Of a DNA stretch of 64,000 nt, positions 1 through 6,874 are shown piece by piece (position 1 is the stretch's first letter; each line of letters starts with the position of its first letter). The notes beneath the pieces were generated by a model. It was not told the origin of the DNA. It did not search any database and was given only the letters and a program-made list of their open reading frames with translations. Source of the stretch: Tumebacillus amylolyticus (GTDB taxonomy: Bacteria > Bacillota > Bacilli > Tumebacillales > Tumebacillaceae); the NCBI RefSeq assembly GCF_016722965.1, contig NZ_JAEQNB010000001.1, positions 1,267,344 to 1,331,343 of the forward strand, written 5' to 3'. Position numbers and translations under genes: made by a program.

Positions 1-1764
1 TCGTTGCGTGAGGAAGTCGGCAACAAGTTCTCCAAGGAATACTTCACCGGCATCTTCGACGTGATCGGGGACGCGGGCGACGGTCTCTCCAAAGCGGCAG
101 ACGGCGCCAACCAACTGGCAACCGGTGCGAGCGATCTGAACACCGGAGCTGCGAAACTGGCAGACGGAGCGAACCAAGTTCACACCGGCACCGTGCAAGC
201 GGCGGACGGTTCGAAAAAACTCGCCGACGGCGCGGCCCAAGCTTCCGATGGCGCAGCGCAAGTGGCGAGCGGCTCTCAACTCCTCAACGACGGGCTGAAA
301 CAAGCCAACGGCGGAGCGACCAAACTGCAAGCAGGTGCCGATACGATCCAAGCGAAACTCGGCGACCTCTCGCAAGGGGCGCAAAAAATGGCACCGGGTC
401 TGCAAACCGCCAACGACAATCTGACCAAGATTCAAGCGGGGCTTTCCAAAGCGGCAGGTCAAACCGGCGATCTGCAAGCCGGCCTGCAACAGATGCAAGG
501 CTATCTCGGCACGGTCGATGCCAACGGCAACCTCTCTGGCTCGAACGAATCGGCTCTGAACTTGCTCGCCTCTCTTGCGAACCAGTACGGTTTTGCAAGC
601 GACCCGCGTTATGCAGGTGCGGTGAAAGCGATCGGCGGTGTCTCCTCGAAACTCGGGACGACCTCCGCAACAGTTGGTCAAAGCAAAACCCAACTAGACG
701 CTGCGGCCGGCGGTCTCGGCCAAATCGCAGAAGGGCAGAAGCAACTGATCGCGGGTCTCGGTCAGATCTCCGACGGCTCCAAGCAACTTCAAGCCGGGGC
801 GGGTGATCTCTCCAAAGGTCTGCATGATCTGCAAGCCGGCACCGCGACAATGGCTGACAAATCAGGCGAACTCGCAGCAGGTGCCAAGAAAGTGGCAGAC
901 GGCAACGCCGCCCTTGCGACCGGCAGTCGCGATCTTGCGAGCGGTACGGGGCAACTCGTAACCGGCACTTCGCAACTTGCAGACGGCACGAAGCAATTGA
1001 ATGAAGGCACGCAGAAACTGTCGGACGGCAGCAAGGAACTGGCAGGCAAGTTGACCGATGCGACGAAGGACAGCACGATCTCCAACCCGGATGTCAAAGC
1101 GGACGTCATGTCCAATCCGGTGAAAGTGGAGTCTACGCCGATTCATCCGGTCTCGACCTACGGCATGGGCTTTGCTTCGTACTTCATCCCGCTCTCCCTG
1201 TGGGTCGGGGCGGTCGTTCTGTTCTTCATGCTCTCCATGAAGGAATTCCGTTGGATGATGGCTCCGGTGTCTTCCACGTCCTTCGTGCTCGGGAAGTTCC
1301 TGACGCTCGGTGTGGTCGGCATCCTCTCCACCGTGGTTTCGGGTCTGGTCTTGACGCAAGGGCTCGGCCTACAGGTTCTGCACCCCGTGGAGTTCTACGC
1401 CATCATGGTGCTGCTCTCGTTTGAATCGATTGCGATCATCGGTTTCTTGATCGCACGACTCGGTTCGGGGGCGGGTCGCTTCTTGGCGATCCTCATCTTG
1501 ATTCTGCAACTGACCTCTTCGGCGGGCACGTTCCCGATCGAGCTGGTTCCGAACTTCTTCAAAGCGATTCACCCGTACCTGCCGATGTCCTACGGCATCG
1601 AAGGTCTGCGCGCGATCATCGCGACGGGCGACCAGGCGCTGGTGCAGAAGGATATGCTCATCCTCGCCGGCATCACCGTCGTCGTGCTGATCCTGCACAT
1701 CCTCACCACCCGCCGCACGCTCAAAGTCAGCGACTTGCATGACAAAGACGTACTGGCAGGCTAA
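1..1764 (+). CDS. YhgE/Pip-type membrane protein, 5' end outside window
   Basis: The open frame is already running at base 1, so the N-terminus (normally one membrane segment) lies upstream. What is visible is a long extracellular-type region built of short repeats rich in L-x-x-G-A and A-D-G (residues about 20-360), then five or six hydrophobic segments from about residue 390 to the end, the arrangement of the YhgE/Pip family (ABC-2 permease-like fold). Family members include a phage receptor in Lactococcus and proteins of type VII secretion loci; the transported substrate is not known. A TetR regulator gene faces it across a shared terminator, so TetR-controlled export is a reasonable inference. 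Family call is good, function is open. Confidence 0.8.
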   Translation, partial: SLREEVGNKFSKEYFTGIFDVIGDAGDGLSKAADGANQLATGASDLNTGAAKLADGANQVHTGTVQAADGSKKLADGAAQASDGAAQVASGSQLLNDGLKQANGGATKLQAGADTIQAKLGDLSQGAQKMAPGLQTANDNLTKIQAGLSKAAGQTGDLQAGLQQMQGYLGTVDANGNLSGSNESALNLLASLANQYGFASDPRYAGAVKAIGGVSSKLGTTSATVGQSKTQLDAAAGGLGQIAEGQKQLIAGLGQISDGSKQLQAGAGDLSKGLHDLQAGTATMADKSGELAAGAKKVADGNAALATGSRDLASGTGQLVTGTSQLADGTKQLNEGTQKLSDGSKELAGKLTDATKDSTISNPDVKADVMSNPVKVESTPIHPVSTYGMGFASYFIPLSLWVGAVVLFFMLSMKEFRWMMAPVSSTSFVLGKFLTLGVVGILSTVVSGLVLTQGLGLQVLHPVEFYAIMVLLSFESIAIIGFLIARLGSGAGRFLAILILILQLTSSAGTFPIELVPNFFKAIHPYLPMSYGIEGLRAIIATGDQALVQKDMLILAGITVVVLILHILTTRRTLKVSDLHDKDVLAG

Positions 1765-1775
1765 TACATGCGAAC

Positions 1776-1819
1776 AAAAAAAGTCTCTGCACCCCTCGGG
1801 GAGCAGAGACTCTTTTTTT
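1776..1819. terminator. Bidirectional intrinsic terminator
   Basis: Stem AGTCTCTGC / GCAGAGACT with a run of A before it and a run of T after it. It lies between two convergent genes (YhgE/Pip-type and TetR) and can serve both. Confidence 0.9.
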
Positions 1820-1826
1820 GCATCCA

Positions 1827-2411
1827 TTACTTCACGAGACCGGCGAGCGCCATGCGTTTGAGATCGGAGAACAGTTGCTCTTCGTCGTACTCGCCCTTGC
1901 CAAGCAAGATGTGCAGGGACGCGATGGCCGCCATGCCGAACAGGGCGGACCCGGCGTTCTCGGCATTGACCGAGTGGAAGGTGTCAGCTTCGATGCCTTC
2001 GCGTACTACACCTTCGATGAGGGACATATAAGAACGTATCATTTTACGGAACTCGAGCTGTCGATCCTCCGCCCCCCACGACTCACGCAACAAGATGACG
2101 CAGAAATCGCGGTATTGGCCGAAGAAGGAGATCTGTTCACGCAAGATCAATTCGATCTTCTCGCGAGGGTGCATGTCGTCGAGCAGTTTCGACTCCACGC
2201 CGTCGCGGAGCATTTCCACGCCTTCCTCCACCAAGAACAGGAACAATTCCTCCTTGCTCTTGAAGTGGTAGTAGATGGTGCCTTTGGCGACGTTCGCGCG
2301 CGCTGCGATGTCATCCATCGTCGCTTTGTCGAAACCCTTCTCGGAAAACACATCGATGGCCGCCTGGAAGATCAAGCTGGTTTTGCTTTTGCGCAACAAC
2401 ATCACCTTCAT
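1827..2411 (-). CDS. TetR/AcrR family transcriptional regulator
   Basis: A 194-residue protein with an N-terminal TetR helix-turn-helix: the run AAIDVFSEKGFDKATMDDIA is followed by a recognition helix and the hallmark GTIYYHFKSKEEL. The rest is a helical ligand-binding domain without recognisable ligand residues. The gene is convergent with the YhgE/Pip-type membrane gene, and such pairs often form drug- or stress-responsive export units, so that gene is the first candidate target. The start is uncertain by a few codons: ATG at 2411 and a second ATG three codons later are both possible, and neither has a strong Shine-Dalgarno sequence. Confidence 0.88.
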   Translation of the reverse strand: MKVMLLRKSKTSLIFQAAIDVFSEKGFDKATMDDIAARANVAKGTIYYHFKSKEELFLFLVEEGVEMLRDGVESKLLDDMHPREKIELILREQISFFGQYRDFCVILLRESWGAEDRQLEFRKMIRSYMSLIEGVVREGIEADTFHSVNAENAGSALFGMAAIASLHILLGKGEYDEEQLFSDLKRMALAGLVK

Positions 2412-2694
2412 TTACTATAAATTAGGTTAGATCACACATAGAGTCATAGTAGCACAAAAAGAAAGGGTTTTCAAATTCAACTCCATGCAACAGTCGACGA
2501 GATCTTGCATATCTATAGGATACGAACGGGACAATATTCATTCTAGTCAATCACAGTCTAGAAGTTTCAGAATTTTAAATCAATATTCTCTCCCAAGGTC
2601 TAGGGCAAGCCACTTTCCGAATAAAATGAACAAAACTCAGGCACCCGGCGTCAGGCTTGGGCACGGGCCCGAACGAAAAGGGGGATGATGACAC
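2412..2694. other. Intergenic region between TetR gene and prkA
   Basis: About 280 bases, AT-richer than the flanks, that must hold the divergent tetR and prkA promoters. Some sigma-E-like half-matches occur (AATATT near 2535 and 2581, GCATATCTATA near 2508), but I cannot pair a convincing -35 with a -10. The prkA Shine-Dalgarno AGGGGG is at about 2678-2684. Confidence 0.4.
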
Positions 2695-3606
2695 ATGGAT
2701 TTCCTGAACCGTTTAACTGCTTACCGGGCTCAAGAGGAAAAGCTTCGGTGGGAAGGATCCTTTCTCGACTACCTGGAGGTCGTTCGCAAAAACCCCAGAA
2801 TCGCCCAGACCTCTCACTCCCGAATCTACGACATGATCGCCTCCGCTGGGATCAAAACAGATGAAGCCGGGCGCAAAGAGTACCTGTTTTTCTCCAATGA
2901 ACTGTATGGGTTGAATGACTCCATCGAGCGTTTGGTCGAAGAGTACTTCCACTCGGCGGCCCGCCGGTTGGACGTTCGCAAGCGGATCTTGCTCCTCATG
3001 GGGCCGGTCTCCGGCGGCAAATCGACACTCGTCACGATGTTGAAAAAAGGTTTGGAGCGATACTCCCGCACTGACGACGGCGCCCTGTTTGCGATCAAAG
3101 GCTGCCCGATGCACGAAGAGCCGCTGCACTTGATCCCCGACGATCTGCGAGCCGATTTCGAGAAGGAGATGGGCGTGCGCATCGAAGGCAACCTCTGCCC
3201 GCACTGCCGGATGCGGCTTGCGACCGAGTGGGGCGGCCAGATCGAGAATGTCACGGTCGAGCGCATCTTGCTCTCCGAAGACGAGCGTGTCGGCGTGGGT
3301 ACGTTCTCCCCGTCCGACCCGAAATCGCAGGACATCGCCGATCTGACCGGCTCCATCGACTTCTCGACGATCGCCGAGTTTGGTTCGGAGTCCGACCCGC
3401 GCGCCTACCGTTTCGACGGTGAGTTGAATAAAGCCAACCGTGGCCTCATGGAGTTCCAAGAGATGCTCAAGTGCGACGAGAAATTCCTCTGGCACCTGCT
3501 CTCGCTGACCCAAGAGGGCAACTTCAAAGCCGGTCGTTTCGCGCTGATCTCCGCGGATGAATCGTCTGTGAAATGCTGTTACCAAAATATATGGGCAATT
3601 CAGTAA
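2695..3606 (+). CDS. prkA: PrkA, N-terminal part (gene interrupted by element)
   Basis: First 289 codons of PrkA, the AAA+ ATPase/serine kinase-like protein of Gram-positive sporulation; later work on the family also proposes protease activity. The Walker A motif GPVSGGKST is at residues 103-111 and the CPMH/CPHC cysteine pairs lie in the middle. Native sequence stops after ...LISADE (codon 289 at 3559-3561), and the next 14 codons before the TAA are read from the inserted element. The missing part continues at 5777. Joined, the two pieces give 632 codons, essentially the length of Bacillus PrkA (about 631). As it stands the fragment lacks the sensor-1 region, including the TNE motif, and should be inactive. 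Start ATG follows AGGGGG by about 10 bases. Confidence 0.93.
   Translation: MDFLNRLTAYRAQEEKLRWEGSFLDYLEVVRKNPRIAQTSHSRIYDMIASAGIKTDEAGRKEYLFFSNELYGLNDSIERLVEEYFHSAARRLDVRKRILLLMGPVSGGKSTLVTMLKKGLERYSRTDDGALFAIKGCPMHEEPLHLIPDDLRADFEKEMGVRIEGNLCPHCRMRLATEWGGQIENVTVERILLSEDERVGVGTFSPSDPKSQDIADLTGSIDFSTIAEFGSESDPRAYRFDGELNKANRGLMEFQEMLKCDEKFLWHLLSLTQEGNFKAGRFALISADESSVKCCYQNIWAIQ
3549..3573 (+). other. attL: left attachment junction of the prkA element
   Basis: Host side GATCTCCGCGGA, core TGAA at 3558-3561, then element side TCGTCTGTGAAA. The element arm CGTCTGTGAAA (3563-3573) is an imperfect inverted copy of the arm at the other end (TTTCACAAACG, 5761-5771). The exact crossover dinucleotide is probably the central GA, by analogy with other large serine recombinases. 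Confidence 0.78.
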
Positions 3607-3621
3607 GAAAATGAATGCAGA

Positions 3622-3658
3622 TACAAAAAAGCCGCGACATCAGGTCGCGGCTTTTTTG
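3622..3658. terminator. Bidirectional terminator at left end of element
   Basis: Stem GCCGCGAC / GTCGCGGC with A-tract before and T-tract after. It lies just after the premature stop of the prkA N-terminal frame and overlaps the end of the minus-strand 55-codon ORF, so it should stop transcription entering from prkA as well as from that ORF. Confidence 0.85.
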
Positions 3659-3807
3659 TAGGGAGATACCAGGTCCTCCACCAACAGGTTGGCGATGATT
3701 TGATGAAAATCTTGTTGAGTGTCTTTCTGATCATGAGTGCGTTCAGAACGAATGATCCACGTCGTACCAGTTGCGGACTGAAGCTGGATGCTTGCGTCTC
3801 TGTCCAT
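3640..3807 (-). CDS. Small protein of unknown function in the prkA element
   Basis: A 55-residue ORF, MDRDASIQLQSATGTTWIIR at its N-terminus, ending in ...SPYKKAAT with its TGA inside the terminator hairpin. An AGGTGA sequence lies 5-7 bases ahead of the ATG. The protein is hydrophilic with no membrane segment and an acidic C-terminal half. I do not recognise the family. Being one of only two ORFs that accompany the recombinase, it is a candidate accessory or directionality factor; that is a guess from position only. Reality of the gene rests on start, Shine-Dalgarno and terminator placement. Confidence 0.55.
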   Translation of the reverse strand: MDRDASIQLQSATGTTWIIRSERTHDQKDTQQDFHQIIANLLVEDLVSPYKKAAT

Positions 3808-3888
3808 CTGATCACCTCATGTGCGGGTTGGTACAACTTATTCAATCAGATCACAAGATATTTCCTGTAATACATGCCTTTAACAGTA

Positions 3889-3916
3889 ACTAAACAGCTT
3901 TAAAAAGCATAATATT
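3889..3916 (+). promoter_or_regulatory. Possible mother-cell (sigma-K/E type) promoter before 49-codon ORF
   Basis: AC at 3889-3890 and GCATAATATT at 3907-3916 are 17 bases apart, resembling the AC ... CATAnnnTA arrangement of sigma-K/sigma-E promoters, although the last two bases are TT rather than TA. It lies about 30 bases before the start of the small ORF. Confidence 0.35.
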
Positions 3917-3944
3917 TTATATCCTAATGAAAGGAGGGGGGCTG

Positions 3945-4094
3945 ATGAAAGCAAAAGTGACTGTGACTGTTATAAACGTCAACGTACATCAATCAGCTAA
4001 ACCTACGAACTTCCAGCGACTATTGAACATTCCTGCGATCTTCGATTATATTTTCCATTATGTGTTCCATTTTTTGAAGCATTTTGTTAAATAG
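3945..4094 (+). CDS. Small protein of unknown function in the prkA element
   Basis: A 49-residue ORF preceded by AAAGGAGGGG, one of the strongest Shine-Dalgarno sequences in the window. It begins MKAKVTVTVINVNVHQSA, a run of alternating hydrophobic residues suggesting a beta-strand, and ends in an aromatic, histidine-rich, amphipathic tail (FDYIFHYVFHFLKHFVK). A terminator follows at once, so it is a complete small transcription unit upstream of the recombinase. Function unknown; candidates are a recombination directionality factor or a membrane-active peptide, with nothing decisive for either. Confidence 0.6.
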   Translation: MKAKVTVTVINVNVHQSAKPTNFQRLLNIPAIFDYIFHYVFHFLKHFVK

Positions 4095-4105
4095 TTCTAG
4101 GAAGT

Positions 4106-4140
4106 AGCCGGCCCAATTTTGGGACGGCTATTTCTATTTT
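4106..4140 (+). terminator. Terminator of the 49-codon ORF
   Basis: Stem AGCCG-x-CCCAA / TTGGG-x-CGGCT (4106-4129) followed by a T-rich stretch. It separates the small ORF from the recombinase, which therefore needs its own promoter. Confidence 0.75.
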
Positions 4141-4155
4141 ACGACTCATATTGTA
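4128..4155 (+). promoter_or_regulatory. Possible sigma-E/K promoter of the recombinase
   Basis: CATATTGTA at 4147-4155 fits the CATAnnnTA -10 element of mother-cell sigma factors. CTATTT at 4128-4133, 13 bases upstream, is a weak match to a sigma-E -35. No good sigma-A promoter is seen between the preceding terminator and the gene. This is what would be expected if the recombinase were made only during sporulation. Confidence 0.45.
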
Positions 4156-4178
4156 CTACAGAGAGCGAGGTGTTGTGA

Positions 4179-5780
4179 GTGAATAAGTTACCCGTAGAAA
4201 TTCAGTCCATTGTCAATTATCTTCGCAGATCGCGTCAAGACGAAGAGCGTGAGCGACGCACTGGCGAAGATACGCTGGCCGAACAGGAACAACTCATGGA
4301 TCGTGTATTGAGCCAGCATGGTGTTCCTTATGAGCAGCATAAGGAAATAGGCTCTGGTGACAAGATTGAAACACGACCGGTATTTAAAGAAATCCTTCAA
4401 GGTTTGAAGGAAGGTCGTTGGGATGCGATTGCGGTGAAGGAAATCAGCCGCTTAGGCCGGGGAAGTTATACGGATATGGGCGTTATTTATGATCTATTGA
4501 TCGACCGTCGTCTCTACATCATCACTCCATCCAAGATCTATGACCCTAAGAATTTCTCCGATCTTCGCCAAATTCGTTTTGAACTCTTTTTATCCCGTGA
4601 AGAATTCGAGATGACACGTGAACGTTTGATGGGAGCACGTTATAATTATGCGCTCCAAGGTAAGTGGATGGCCGGTTCTGTTCCGTATGGATATCGGTAC
4701 AACGAACAAACGCAACGTCTGGACATAGAACCGGAACAAGCACAGGTGGTTCGATCGATTTTTTCTCTATATACGAAGCAAAAACTTGGTTACCAGGCCA
4801 TTGCCAAACACATAGAAAAACTTGAGATCCCAACGGCAACAGGTCGAGCGAAATGGCATCCGGAAGTCATTCATCGTCTTTTGCAAAAGTCGGTCTACAT
4901 CGGTCAAGTGCAATTTCGAAAAACAGAACGAAAAAATGGCAAGTTAATTCAACGCCCAAAGGATGAATGGATCGTCGTAGAGAACGCGCACGAGCCGATC
5001 ATCAACAGGGAGGTATGGCTGGCTTGTCAAAAACGTATGGGGAAGCAAAACGAGAAACTACCTGTCAACAAAAACCATACACCATGGGAATTAACCTCCC
5101 TCATCATCTGTGGTGAGTGCGGGAAAAAGATGCAACGTCAGTTTACAACGCAGCAATATCAGAAGAAAAATGGAGAGAACTCGATCTACGAAAAGGAGTT
5201 TTTACGCTGCGAATGTGGCGTCTATGTGAAATACCGGGAAGTGGAGAATCGGTTGTTGGAAGTAATGGAACGAATCAGTCTAGACGGAAAGCAGTTGAAT
5301 GAGCAACTGGCCACAAGCTTACTCCGGCACGAGACTGACCACGCACTTCCACATGTAGACATGCTAGAGCAGATTGAACAAGAAATTGAACTCTTGAGAA
5401 AAAAATTAGCCCGCTCCTACGACTTGGTTGTTGAGGGGGTTTTTAGCTCCAAAGAGTTTGAAAAGCGGCGAGATCAATACCAAGCCAAATTACAAATCAA
5501 GGAGCAAAAAGCGGCCTTGATGAGGAAAGAACACGAACAGAGCATTCAAGACCAAGAACAATCACAAAATGCCCTTTACGACCTCCGTACCCCCCCGTCA
5601 AATCTTATGCAGGCGTATGAGATGATTAAACACCGTGAGTTACGCAACAGATTGTTAAGGATTTGCTTTGAGCAAATCCTTCTTCATGTAGAAAAAAAGG
5701 GACGTGGTCGCAAGCCAACGACCTTTACACTTAGACTAAACACCTCTTTTTTTGTGAGCCTTTCACAAACGTTGAAATGA
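4179..5780 (+). CDS. Large serine recombinase of the prkA element
   Basis: A 533-residue serine recombinase (resolvase/invertase superfamily, long form). The N-terminal catalytic domain has YLRRSR with the nucleophile Ser18, and the active-site region KEISRLGRG at 87-95. A DNA-binding recombinase domain follows (about 160-290), then a zinc ribbon with C311-x2-C314 and C344-x-C346, then a coiled coil (about 385-460) and a basic C-terminal tail. It would cut and rejoin DNA between the element ends. GTG start with GCGAGG about 6 bases upstream. The last codons lie in the attachment site: the stop TGA overlaps the ATG that opens the PrkA C-terminal part (ATGA). Length and architecture resemble the recombinases of skin-type elements. 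Confidence 0.95.
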   Translation: MNKLPVEIQSIVNYLRRSRQDEERERRTGEDTLAEQEQLMDRVLSQHGVPYEQHKEIGSGDKIETRPVFKEILQGLKEGRWDAIAVKEISRLGRGSYTDMGVIYDLLIDRRLYIITPSKIYDPKNFSDLRQIRFELFLSREEFEMTRERLMGARYNYALQGKWMAGSVPYGYRYNEQTQRLDIEPEQAQVVRSIFSLYTKQKLGYQAIAKHIEKLEIPTATGRAKWHPEVIHRLLQKSVYIGQVQFRKTERKNGKLIQRPKDEWIVVENAHEPIINREVWLACQKRMGKQNEKLPVNKNHTPWELTSLIICGECGKKMQRQFTTQQYQKKNGENSIYEKEFLRCECGVYVKYREVENRLLEVMERISLDGKQLNEQLATSLLRHETDHALPHVDMLEQIEQEIELLRKKLARSYDLVVEGVFSSKEFEKRRDQYQAKLQIKEQKAALMRKEHEQSIQDQEQSQNALYDLRTPPSNLMQAYEMIKHRELRNRLLRICFEQILLHVEKKGRGRKPTTFTLRLNTSFFVSLSQTLK

Positions 5781-5788
5781 TCGTCGCC
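5761..5788 (+). other. attR: right attachment junction of the prkA element
   Basis: Element arm TTTCACAAACG (5761-5771), core TGAA (5773-5776), then host sequence ATGATCGTCGCC. Lies within the last codons of the recombinase. With attL it predicts a circular joint whose two 11-base arms are inverted copies with a single mismatch. Confidence 0.78.
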
Positions 5789-6808
5789 CACACCAACGAA
5801 ACGGAGTACAAATCGTTCATCTCCAACAAGAAGAACGAAGCGCTCCAATCGCGGATGATCGTCATGCCGATCCCGTACAACTTGAAAGTCTCCGAAGAAG
5901 TGAAGATCTACGAAAAACTCGTCAAGCAGTCTGACATGCGCCACGTCCACATCGCGCCGCATGCGCTGAAAACGGCGTCGTTCTTCTCGATCCTCACCCG
6001 TCTCAAAGACTCCAAGAAAAACGGCGTCGACCTTCTGAAAAAACTCAAGCTCTACGACGGCGGCACCGTCGAGGGCTTCAAGGACAAAGACATCCAGGAA
6101 CTGCGCACAGAGTCCCCGGATGAAGGAATGTTCGGCGTGGACCCGCGCTATGTCATCAACCGCATCTCCAGCGCCCTGATCCGTCGCGACACCAACTGCA
6201 TCAACGCGCTCGACGTCTTGCGCGCGATCAAGGAAGGTCTCGACCAGCATGCGTCGATCTCCAAGGAAGACAAAGAACGCCTGATGAACTTCATCGGCAT
6301 CGCCCGCAAAGAGTACGACGAAGAGGCGAAAAAGGAAGTGCAAAAAGCGTTCGTGTACTCCTATGAAGAATCGGCGAAAACCCTGCTCGAAAACTACCTC
6401 GACAACGTCGAAGCGTATTGCAATTGGCAAAAAATCAAAGATCCGATCACCGGCGAAGAGGTCGATCCGGATGAAAAACTGATGCGCTCCATCGAGGAGC
6501 AAATCGGCATCTCCGAGAACGCCAAGAAAGCGTTCCGCGAAGAGATTCTTATCCGCATCTCCACCTACGCCCGCAAAGGCAGGAAGTTCGAGTACAACTC
6601 GCACGAGCGCCTGCGCGAAGCCATCGAGAAAAAACTGTTCGCCGACCTCAAGGACGTCGTCAAGATCACCACGTCGTCCAAGACGCCGGACGCGCTCCAA
6701 CTGCGCAAGATCAACGAAGTGACCTCGCGCCTGATCGACGAACACGGCTATTGCCCGGTCTGCGCGAACGAACTGTTGCGCTACACCGGCAGCCTCTTGA
6801 ACCGTTAA
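5777..6808 (+). CDS. prkA: PrkA, C-terminal part (gene interrupted by element)
   Basis: 343 residues beginning MIVAHTNETEYKSFISNKKN, the conserved continuation of PrkA immediately after ...ISADE. It contains the rest of the AAA+ module and the C-terminal PrkA domain, with the Cys pair in YCPVCANEL near the end. As integrated, this part opens with an ATG that overlaps the recombinase stop (ATGA), so coupled translation of a truncated PrkA is possible but would lack the nucleotide-binding half. It is followed by a terminator-like hairpin and then yhbH and spoVR. The native joint ADE-M-IVAH is my reconstruction. Confidence 0.93.
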   Translation: MIVAHTNETEYKSFISNKKNEALQSRMIVMPIPYNLKVSEEVKIYEKLVKQSDMRHVHIAPHALKTASFFSILTRLKDSKKNGVDLLKKLKLYDGGTVEGFKDKDIQELRTESPDEGMFGVDPRYVINRISSALIRRDTNCINALDVLRAIKEGLDQHASISKEDKERLMNFIGIARKEYDEEAKKEVQKAFVYSYEESAKTLLENYLDNVEAYCNWQKIKDPITGEEVDPDEKLMRSIEEQIGISENAKKAFREEILIRISTYARKGRKFEYNSHERLREAIEKKLFADLKDVVKITTSSKTPDALQLRKINEVTSRLIDEHGYCPVCANELLRYTGSLLNR

Positions 6809-6820
6809 TACGTGAGAATT

Positions 6821-6852
6821 GGGACAGGGGCGGAAGACCTGTCCCTTTTTTC
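6821..6852 (+). terminator. Intrinsic terminator-like hairpin between prkA and yhbH
   Basis: GGGACAGG / CCTGTCCC stem with six T residues after it. It would limit, not necessarily abolish, read-through from prkA to yhbH-spoVR. Confidence 0.75.
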
Positions 6853-6874
6853 CAAAGAGAAAGGAGGAGCCCCG

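Larger units (their letters stand above)
3558..5776 (+). mobile_element. Serine-recombinase intervening element inside prkA (skin-like)
   Basis: A segment of clearly lower GC than its flanks splits prkA. The 4-base sequence TGAA occurs at both joints (3558-3561 and 5773-5776); collapsing one copy removes 2,215 bp and restores ...GCG GAT GAA ATG ATC GTC..., the ADE-M-IVAHTNE junction expected in PrkA. Contents: a terminator, a 55-codon minus-strand ORF, a 49-codon plus-strand ORF with a strong Shine-Dalgarno, a second terminator and a large serine recombinase. No phage structural genes are present. Known parallels are skin in sigK and SPbeta in spsM, which are excised by serine recombinases in the mother cell. 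Excision at this locus is inference; the gene split and joint are seen directly. Confidence 0.9.

Noticed and set aside
3559-5780. Intein or simple sequencing frameshift as explanation of the split prkA
   Set aside because: There is an in-frame stop soon after the joint, independent genes with terminators inside, and a recombinase with att-like ends; not an in-frame protein insertion.
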